From CAZZCU01 sp964652825 (GTDB taxonomy: Bacteria; Bdellovibrionota_B; Oligoflexia; Oligoflexales; CAZZCU01), in assembly GCA_964652825.1 (NCBI GenBank), contig CAZZCU010000060.1, forward strand, positions 1 through 5,935: a DNA stretch of 5,935 nucleotides, in the 5' to 3' direction. The notes under the pieces are model-generated. The model did not search any database and was not told the origin of the DNA. It saw only the letters and a list, made by a program, of their open reading frames with translations. Shown piece after piece: positions 1-4,780 of this stretch. The stretch's first letter is position 1, and each line of letters opens with the position of its first letter. A program made the translations under genes and the position numbers.

Positions 1-280
1 CTTCGTCAATTTCTATCATGCGACCGCTGGTAAATTTGACGATCGCTTTACCCATGCCATCCGTTGACACGTAATCACCTTCGTAAAATGCCTGACGCGG
101 TACGGTATCAACCCAAAAAATCAAATTCTCAGGTCGTACTTGCACCTTGCCTGCTTTACTTTGCAAGTAAGCGATCGCAATACCTTCGGGAGTCACGTAG
201 GTCTCTTCGCGATACAGCGCGAAGACAACCAGCGACACCAGTCCGAGCCAAATTCCCAAAAATATAGTTTTTCCCAACAT
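1..280 (-). CDS. Membrane-anchored FecR-domain protein, C-terminus beyond the left edge
   Basis: The reading frame starts at ATG 280-278 and stays open for 93 codons to the window edge, so only the N-terminus is seen. Residues 5-22 (TIFLGIWLGLVSLVVFAL) form one hydrophobic segment, a signal anchor or uncleaved signal sequence, followed by a polar region. From about residue 44 the sequence follows the FecR-domain pattern: GKVQV, an aromatic stretch with W59-like spacing, YEGDYVSTDG, then KAIVKFTSGRMIEID. Known FecR domains are periplasmic; in FecR proper they relay an outer-membrane receptor signal to an ECF sigma factor, but many stand-alone FecR-domain proteins have other or unknown roles. 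No N-terminal cytoplasmic anti-sigma domain precedes the membrane segment, so a classical FecR role is unlikely. An in-frame TAG upstream leaves this ATG as the only good start, although no clear Shine-Dalgarno sequence is present. It is divergent from the phosphatase gene. The FecR assignment is fairly sure; the function is not. Confidence 0.75.
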   Translation of the reverse strand, partial: MLGKTIFLGIWLGLVSLVVFALYREETYVTPEGIAIAYLQSKAGKVQVRPENLIFWVDTVPRQAFYEGDYVSTDGMGKAIVKFTSGRMIEIDE

Positions 281-288
281 AGGTCTTT

Positions 289-316
289 TTATCGGTGTTT
301 TTGGCAGATGACTTGA
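289..316 (-). promoter_or_regulatory. Weak sigma-28-like promoter facing the FecR-domain gene
   Basis: Read on the minus strand, the sequence is TCAAGTCA, 12 nt, then ACCGATAA. The second box differs from the sigma-28 minus-10 consensus GCCGATAA at one base; the first matches TAAAGTTT at five of eight. The spacer is one base longer than the usual 11. Only 8 nt separate the minus-10 box from the ATG at 280, so a transcript would be nearly leaderless. That is a reason for doubt; the motif may instead be an operator shared with the opposite side. Confidence 0.3.
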
Positions 317-350
317 CGAATAAATCGGGAGCTAAATGCACAAAATCCCC

Positions 351-377
351 TAATTTTTCTGAGGATTTAGCCGATAA
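351..377 (+). promoter_or_regulatory. Sigma-28 (FliA-type) promoter candidate for the phosphatase operon
   Basis: TAATTTTT at 351-358, an 11-nt spacer (359-369), then GCCGATAA at 370-377. The minus-10 box is identical to the sigma-28 consensus GCCGATAA, the spacing is canonical, and the minus-35 box matches TAAAGTTT at six of eight positions. Transcription would begin near 384, leaving a leader of roughly 18 nt before the ATG at 402. I see no comparable sigma-70 promoter in this intergenic region. Sigma-28 usually drives late flagellar and chemotaxis genes, so the operon may be part of a motility regulon; that is inference. Confidence 0.55.
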
Positions 378-392
378 AAGACTCGAACAAAA

Positions 393-398
393 AAGGTG
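393..398 (+). promoter_or_regulatory. Ribosome binding site that sets the phosphatase start at 402
   Basis: AAGGTG lies at 393-398, with its GG pair five bases before ATG 402. An upstream in-frame GTG at 396 overlaps this site and has no ribosome binding site of its own, so ATG 402 is preferred. Confidence 0.7.
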
Positions 399-401
399 AT
401 T

Positions 402-2417
402 ATGAAGGTTCCATTTTACTCATCGTTGACAGCCAAACTGTTCGGCCTAATGGCACTCGTCGTTGCCATGACAGTTGCCGGCAATTCCTGGCAAAACAGT
501 GTGTTTTTTCAAAAATACCTACACGACAACATCAAAGACAACATGATCTCGCAAGCTCAGGGTGCGGCAAATGCCGTCAACGCGATTATTCACAACCTTG
601 TGTCGCAAATCACCGTCGCGATGCATTACATGCAAAACGTCCGCGCTCAAGAGTTAAGAGATCATAGTCGCAACTTCCTCGGCAGCAATCGCGAGTACCT
701 GGCATTTGCGATTTATACCGGCAAAAGTTTAAGCGATGCGCGCTCGTCGAGTTTTGTTTTCACCTCGAATCTCGAAGATACACGTTTTGAAAATGAAAAC
801 CCTCAGATCATCGAAAATCTTATCCGTGCCAACACCAGCAAATGGCTCGCGGAAAAAACACCCGCAGCCAATGGCCTCGTCATCAAAAATCTTGCACCTG
901 AATTAAAACTCCCGGTGCTGATGATCGGTATACCTTTTCAAATGAAAACTATCGGACAGACCCGCTGGGCCGTCCTCCTCTGCTGGCAAAATCAAATAGG
1001 CGAAGCCATCGGCTACAAAAAATCAGCGGCGGGCAATACCTCCGCATCCATGCAAAAATACCTGGTCGATAACGATGGCGTCATCTTCAATAGCACCAAT
1101 AACAAAGACATGATCAGCAAGACATCGTTGGCAAAACTTACTTTGACACGCGATGCACTCAAAGCCCAGAACAAAGAAGGCTTCCGTGGTTATCGCGATC
1201 ATCGTGGCACCGAGTGGTTGGGCGGTTATTCACGACTGCCGGAATTCGAGCTGACCGTCCTGGTGCAACGGGATGCCAAGATTCTGCATCAAGCAATCGA
1301 ACACTCCGTGCGACGCACGGCCTTATGGGGATCACTGTTTATTCTGATTGCGATCATGGTGAGTTTTCTGGTGTCATCGGGCATCACCAAAAACCTTCGC
1401 GCCGTCACTGCGTTGACTTTACGGGTGGCGGCGGGCGATTTCTCGGCCAAATTGCGAACCAATGGTCGCGACGAAGTCGGCATCCTGAGTCTGGCCATCA
1501 ATCACATGTCAACCCAGATCCAACAACTCATGCAGTCGCAAGTCGAGAAAGCTCGTTTTGAAAAAGAACTGGAAACCGCGAGGATGGTACAAAGCACGTT
1601 CTTCCCGCCACAGCAAATCAGTAGCGGTGATCTCACTATCGCTGGTCACTATCAACCCGCTTCCGAGTGTGGTGGTGATTGGTGGGGGCATTTTACCCGT
1701 GACGATAATATTCATTACTTGTTCATCGCCGATGCCATGGGGCACGGCGTACCAGCGGCATTGGTCACCGCCATGGCCTACTCCAGTTGCATGATGATCT
1801 CGGACCTGCTGCAAAACCGCGATCTGCATACGGACTCGCCAGCCAAGATTTTATCGAGCTTTAATCGCATTCTATTTGATGCCGTCAAAGGCAAAATCAG
1901 CATGACTTTCTTTGCGGCGGTGATTGATCTGAAGACTGGCGAAATGCGCTATGCCAACGCCGGCCACAACTTCCCGGTACTGATGCCGATGGATGCGAAC
2001 GACGAACGCGCCGGCAAAAAAACCAAAAACCGAAACAACAACGGCGAACACGCACTGATCTCATTAACGCTCAAAGGCGAGCCGCTGGGCATTGTTCGCG
2101 ATGCGGTGTTCACGGAGAAATCCCTGTCACTACGCGCGGGCGATAAATTATTCATGTTCACCGATGGCTTGATCGAATGCACGTCACCTGCGGGCAAAAT
2201 GTGGGGACGCAAAACACTGCTTAAAGAACTTGTCAGCACCCCGAATAACAACGCCGCGCAGCTAAAGGACGAGATACTGCGCAAAGCCTTTGGTTTCTTC
2301 GCGAACAATCCCATCAAGGACGATGTCACGGTCGTGACGGCCGAGATCAATAAAAATTGGAACACCGCCAACAACAACCCCAATATCCCCGAAATCGAAT
2401 TGGGTGAGACGGCATAG
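402..2417 (+). CDS. Cache-HAMP-SpoIIE/RsbU-type membrane serine phosphatase
   Basis: A 671-residue inner-membrane receptor with a PP2C-type output. TM1 lies at about residues 12-28. A periplasmic Cache-like sensor spans about 30-300 and includes YLVDNDGVIFN and the FRGYRDHRGTEWLGGY segment typical of Cache ligand pockets. TM2 lies at about 306-326, followed by HAMP (about 327-380, with DEVG at 357-360) and a short coiled coil into the phosphatase (ELETARMVQSTFFPPQ). The expected metal-binding aspartates are all present: GGD (D426), DAMGHG (D444), TDGLIE (D588) and KDDVTVV (D640, D641); GEPLG is also conserved. The family dephosphorylates phosphoserine or phosphothreonine on STAS anti-sigma-factor antagonists in partner-switching pathways, here probably in response to a periplasmic ligand. 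The target is not in the window. An Asn/Lys-rich insertion (531-550) and a polar tail after about residue 650 are unusual. It heads a two-gene unit behind a sigma-28-like promoter. Confidence 0.92.
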   Translation: MKVPFYSSLTAKLFGLMALVVAMTVAGNSWQNSVFFQKYLHDNIKDNMISQAQGAANAVNAIIHNLVSQITVAMHYMQNVRAQELRDHSRNFLGSNREYLAFAIYTGKSLSDARSSSFVFTSNLEDTRFENENPQIIENLIRANTSKWLAEKTPAANGLVIKNLAPELKLPVLMIGIPFQMKTIGQTRWAVLLCWQNQIGEAIGYKKSAAGNTSASMQKYLVDNDGVIFNSTNNKDMISKTSLAKLTLTRDALKAQNKEGFRGYRDHRGTEWLGGYSRLPEFELTVLVQRDAKILHQAIEHSVRRTALWGSLFILIAIMVSFLVSSGITKNLRAVTALTLRVAAGDFSAKLRTNGRDEVGILSLAINHMSTQIQQLMQSQVEKARFEKELETARMVQSTFFPPQQISSGDLTIAGHYQPASECGGDWWGHFTRDDNIHYLFIADAMGHGVPAALVTAMAYSSCMMISDLLQNRDLHTDSPAKILSSFNRILFDAVKGKISMTFFAAVIDLKTGEMRYANAGHNFPVLMPMDANDERAGKKTKNRNNNGEHALISLTLKGEPLGIVRDAVFTEKSLSLRAGDKLFMFTDGLIECTSPAGKMWGRKTLLKELVSTPNNNAAQLKDEILRKAFGFFANNPIKDDVTVVTAEINKNWNTANNNPNIPEIELGETA

Positions 2418-2434
2418 CAGGATGCAATGACGAT

Positions 2435-4021
2435 ATGTTCCGCAAACAAATAAACCTGCTGCCACCCCTGCTGCTAGCATGGCTTTGGTGCGGCGTGGGC
2501 TTCGCCAACGATCAGATATCCGACATTATCTGGATCGAAGTCAGAAGCAAAGAGCGCGGTCTTGCCAGAGACGTCTGTGCAAATCTCGGCCAACGACTGC
2601 TGGCGACCAATCCAACTCTGGGATTTGGCGCGTTCACCAAATTCAACTGCTATATGCCGGATAAAAAATTCAAAACCGCTAACTTAAAATGGCATCTGCG
2701 ACTCCGCGAAGATACCGCCAAAGACGAATTAGTAGTGGAAGGATTTTATCACGACAATCCCGATAACAATCAATTGTTGATGTTACGACTGCCCAATATC
2801 TCTCTTGCGCAACTTGGCTCCAAGCAATTTGATTTTGTCGCTGACTATCTGGCTTACTATATTCTCGACAGCCTGCCGGTGATGATGCGTCTCGATGCTT
2901 CTTATCTTAAAACCGTCAACGGCAAGCATTATCTGCACATACCCGTCAGCAACAATCTCGCCAAAATCGAGAATTTTGAAAGCTATCTGCCGACATCGTT
3001 GTTTTTGTACACGCTACAACGTGTCGATGATCGCTATTGGAAAAGCAAAGTCCTCGGGCGATCGCGCAGGGTGCGCATTATTCGCGGGCAAATAACGGTT
3101 GTTGAGTGGAGCATTCATGCAAAGCTGGCGCAGATCATCAAACAGGCAAAAGATAAAAAGCGCGTCATCTGGGCGCACAACGAGCGCGGACCGGGTCTGA
3201 TGACCAATATCAAATCCAAACTCGATGGCATTGAGAAAAGCAAAAAAGATCAGCCTCAAGACGCATCGCTTCTCTCTCGTCTCGGCGATAGCATTATGCG
3301 CGCCGAACTCGATGCGCTGCAAAGATTATATATCGGTCTTCGTTACGGCGTTTCCTTTATCGAGACGCCGGCGGTACTGAAGAAATCGCAGCTGATCGGC
3401 CTGCTGATTCAAGCAGACGACGGCTGGCTTGAGGGCTTGCGAATTTACTATGATCTCACTCCTGAGGTTAGCGCCCAGGACGAGAGCGGTGCAACATCAA
3501 GTCTGTATTCGGCGCGCACACTGCTCGGCTGGTCGCTCGATCTGGAGATCAGCGATTATACCTTGGGGCTGATTGACTACGTTGATGCATCACCCAAGAT
3601 CGGTGGCTGGAGCTTTAAAAGCACGGCGCCCATCGCCTACAGCGATGGAACAACCCAGCCCCATGTTTTTGAAACCAAGCGCGCCCTTGCCTTCGGCTGG
3701 GAGATCGGCGCCGAGAAACGCTGGACGCAGGCACGCCTGCGCTTGTGGTACGGTGCTGACTTCGCCGGCTTGTTTAACCAAGACCTGGGCGGCACGTCGG
3801 TGAGCTCCATGCGTTACGGCAGCGATCTGTTCATCAAGGGTCCGCAACTCGGCGATGGCACGCGACCGGTGTTCTTATCGTTCCTGCTGTTTAGCTTTCT
3901 CGAAAACGTCTTGCTCGTCAAAACCGACATATCCGAAGACGAGGCCGTCGCCGCCGGCACCACCAAAGATTTTCAGTACATGAACGGCTTCGCAGGCGCC
4001 GGCATCGCCATCGCATTTTAG
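2435..4021 (+). CDS. Exported protein of unknown family with probable outer-membrane beta-barrel C-terminus
   Basis: I do not recognise this 528-residue protein. It begins with a type I signal peptide (MFRK, a Leu/Trp-rich core, predicted cleavage after GFA at residue 24). C19 lies in the core but is preceded by W, so it is not a lipobox. Residues about 28-250 look like a periplasmic domain, with C48 and C72 possibly forming a disulfide. Residues 230-290 are charged (Lys-rich, probably helical). From about 305 to the end, alternating aromatic/aliphatic and polar residues (LYIGLRYGVSFI, GLRIYYDL, RALAFGWEIGAEKRW, ARLRLWYGADF) resemble amphipathic transmembrane strands, and the protein ends GIAIAF with the terminal Phe used by BAM-inserted barrels. 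The start follows the phosphatase stop by 17 bp; AGGA at 2419-2422 is a distant Shine-Dalgarno, suggesting coupled expression. Its stop codon TAG shares its final G with the left repeat of the downstream mobile element. A role with the phosphatase in envelope sensing is inference. Confidence 0.85.
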   Translation: MFRKQINLLPPLLLAWLWCGVGFANDQISDIIWIEVRSKERGLARDVCANLGQRLLATNPTLGFGAFTKFNCYMPDKKFKTANLKWHLRLREDTAKDELVVEGFYHDNPDNNQLLMLRLPNISLAQLGSKQFDFVADYLAYYILDSLPVMMRLDASYLKTVNGKHYLHIPVSNNLAKIENFESYLPTSLFLYTLQRVDDRYWKSKVLGRSRRVRIIRGQITVVEWSIHAKLAQIIKQAKDKKRVIWAHNERGPGLMTNIKSKLDGIEKSKKDQPQDASLLSRLGDSIMRAELDALQRLYIGLRYGVSFIETPAVLKKSQLIGLLIQADDGWLEGLRIYYDLTPEVSAQDESGATSSLYSARTLLGWSLDLEISDYTLGLIDYVDASPKIGGWSFKSTAPIAYSDGTTQPHVFETKRALAFGWEIGAEKRWTQARLRLWYGADFAGLFNQDLGGTSVSSMRYGSDLFIKGPQLGDGTRPVFLSFLLFSFLENVLLVKTDISEDEAVAAGTTKDFQYMNGFAGAGIAIAF

Positions 4022-4045
4022 GGACACACGACTGAACCCAATCTC
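4021..4045 (+). repeat. Left inverted repeat of the RAYT element
   Basis: The outer 19 bases, GGGACACACGACTGAACCC (4021-4039), are the exact reverse complement of 4752-4770. After one mismatch at 4040, ATCTC (4041-4045) also matches. Its first base is the last base of the stop codon of the upstream barrel gene. Confidence 0.92.
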
Positions 4046-4090
4046 GAGATGTCATTCGACGACATGCTCTATGCATGCTACCCATCCATC

Positions 4091-4774
4091 ATGGCGCGAG
4101 GACCCCGAATTGTTATACCAGGCATTCCGCATCATGTTACTCAGAGGGGTAACAGACGGATGCAAACTTTTTTTGACGACGCAGACTACGCGGCCTACAT
4201 CGAGATCATGAGCCAAAGCTGCCGACGTTTTGGAGTCACGATATGGGCCTATTGCTTAATGCCAAATCATATCCATCTCATTTGCGTACCCGACAAAGAC
4301 GACTCCCTAAGAAAAGCTATTGGCTTTGCGCACGAAAAATATACCCGGCAAATAAACTTCAAAAAAAGTTGGCAGGGTTATTTGTGGCAGGGAAGATTTT
4401 TTTCTACACCCATGGATGAATATCACCTGGCGATGTGTACCCGATATATCGAGATGAATCCCGTAGTAGCTCACCTCTGCGAAAAACCAGGACAATATAA
4501 ATGGAGCAGCGCGATCGCTCACTATACCGGACATAATGATCGACTGGTTGACGTTGCGCCGATGCTCGCAAGATTTCCAGACTGGGATGATTTTTTACTA
4601 CGAAATGTTAACGACCCTAAAGACATAGAGACTTTGGAGCTGCACTCACGTACCGGGAGACCGCTTGGCTCCGAGGAGTTTGTTAATAACCTGGAAGCAA
4701 GAACAGGTTTGCGACTGCATAAAATGAAACCGGGACCTAAGAGCGGAGATCGGGTTCAGTCGTGTGTCCCCTAA
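4091..4774 (+). CDS. REP-associated tyrosine transposase (Y1/HUH, IS200-like)
   Basis: A 227-residue protein of the Y1_Tnp family, which cuts and rejoins single-stranded DNA through a tyrosine intermediate. The HUH motif is MPNHIHL (H60, H62). The likely nucleophile is Y84 in EKYTRQIN. Family landmarks follow in order: WQGRF (99-103), RYIEMNP (118-124), GRPLG (189-193) and a basic KPGPKS near the C-terminus. The start MARGPRIVIPG resembles relatives I know. An in-frame ATG at 4049 would add 14 residues, but neither start has a clear Shine-Dalgarno sequence. Residues after about 219 (ending VQSCVP) are encoded by the right inverted repeat, and the stop TAA lies one base beyond it. The frame is intact despite three 7-base homopolymers, so the enzyme could be active. 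RAYT proteins may mobilise REP sequences in trans; whether matching copies exist elsewhere in this genome cannot be seen here. Confidence 0.93.
   Translation: MARGPRIVIPGIPHHVTQRGNRRMQTFFDDADYAAYIEIMSQSCRRFGVTIWAYCLMPNHIHLICVPDKDDSLRKAIGFAHEKYTRQINFKKSWQGYLWQGRFFSTPMDEYHLAMCTRYIEMNPVVAHLCEKPGQYKWSSAIAHYTGHNDRLVDVAPMLARFPDWDDFLLRNVNDPKDIETLELHSRTGRPLGSEEFVNNLEARTGLRLHKMKPGPKSGDRVQSCVP
4746..4770 (-). repeat. Right inverted repeat of the RAYT element, inside the transposase CDS
   Basis: GGGTTCAGTCGTGTGTCCC (4752-4770) is the exact reverse complement of 4021-4039. GAGAT at 4746-4750 extends the match after one mismatch at 4751. The repeat is coding: it specifies the last residues of the transposase. 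Confidence 0.92.
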
Positions 4775-4780
4775 TTAGGG
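4769..4780. repeat. Perfect 12-bp palindrome holding two convergent stop codons
   Basis: CCCTAATTAGGG is a perfect palindrome. It contains the plus-strand TAA of the transposase (4772-4774) and, directly adjacent, the minus-strand TAA of the repeat protein (4777-4775). As RNA it could form only a 4-bp stem around a TAAT-type loop and has no U tract, so it is not a convincing terminator. Confidence 0.85.

Larger units (their letters stand above)
4021..4770 (+). mobile_element. Compact RAYT-type single-gene element bounded by inverted repeats
   Basis: The 750-bp element consists of a Y1/HUH transposase gene between two inverted repeats of 25 bp, matching at 24 positions. No target-site duplication flanks it (TTTTA on the left, CTAAT on the right), as expected for HUH single-strand transposition. 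Classical IS200/IS605 members have subterminal hairpins and no terminal inverted repeats, whereas RAYT genes are often flanked by inverted REP sequences, so this is best called a RAYT element. Outside the perfect repeats, both ends read TTA followed by three (left) or four (right) G on the corresponding strand, so the true boundary may lie a few bases further out. It lies precisely between two convergent genes. Confidence 0.75.

Noticed and set aside
64..341. Small open frames on both strands over the left edge
   Set aside because: They overlap the FecR-domain gene in other frames, and only the frame starting at 280 gives a membrane anchor plus FecR motifs.
331..371. GCTAAAT and ATTTAGC inverted repeat (27-nt gap), overlapping a second pairing of AAATCCCC with GAGGATTT
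   Set aside because: The arms are short and AT-rich and mostly lie upstream of the likely transcription start, so neither a hairpin nor an operator can be argued from sequence alone.
1949..2449. A 166-codon minus-strand open frame
   Set aside because: It lies antisense inside the well-supported phosphatase gene, covers its catalytic motifs, and its Ser/Leu-rich translation matches nothing recognisable.
2489..2491. C19 of the barrel protein as a lipidation site
   Set aside because: The residue before it is Trp rather than Gly, Ala or Ser, so there is no lipobox; a signal peptidase I site (GFA) follows.
4049..4090. Upstream ATG at 4049 as the transposase start
   Set aside because: The added residues (MSFDDMLYACYPSI) are not typical of the family and there is no Shine-Dalgarno sequence; MARGPRIVIPG at 4091 looks like the usual family start. 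Not excluded.
4168..4403. Seven-base homopolymers at 4168-4174, 4361-4367 and 4397-4403 as phase-variation tracts
   Set aside because: All are short and in an intact frame; nothing beyond their presence suggests switching.
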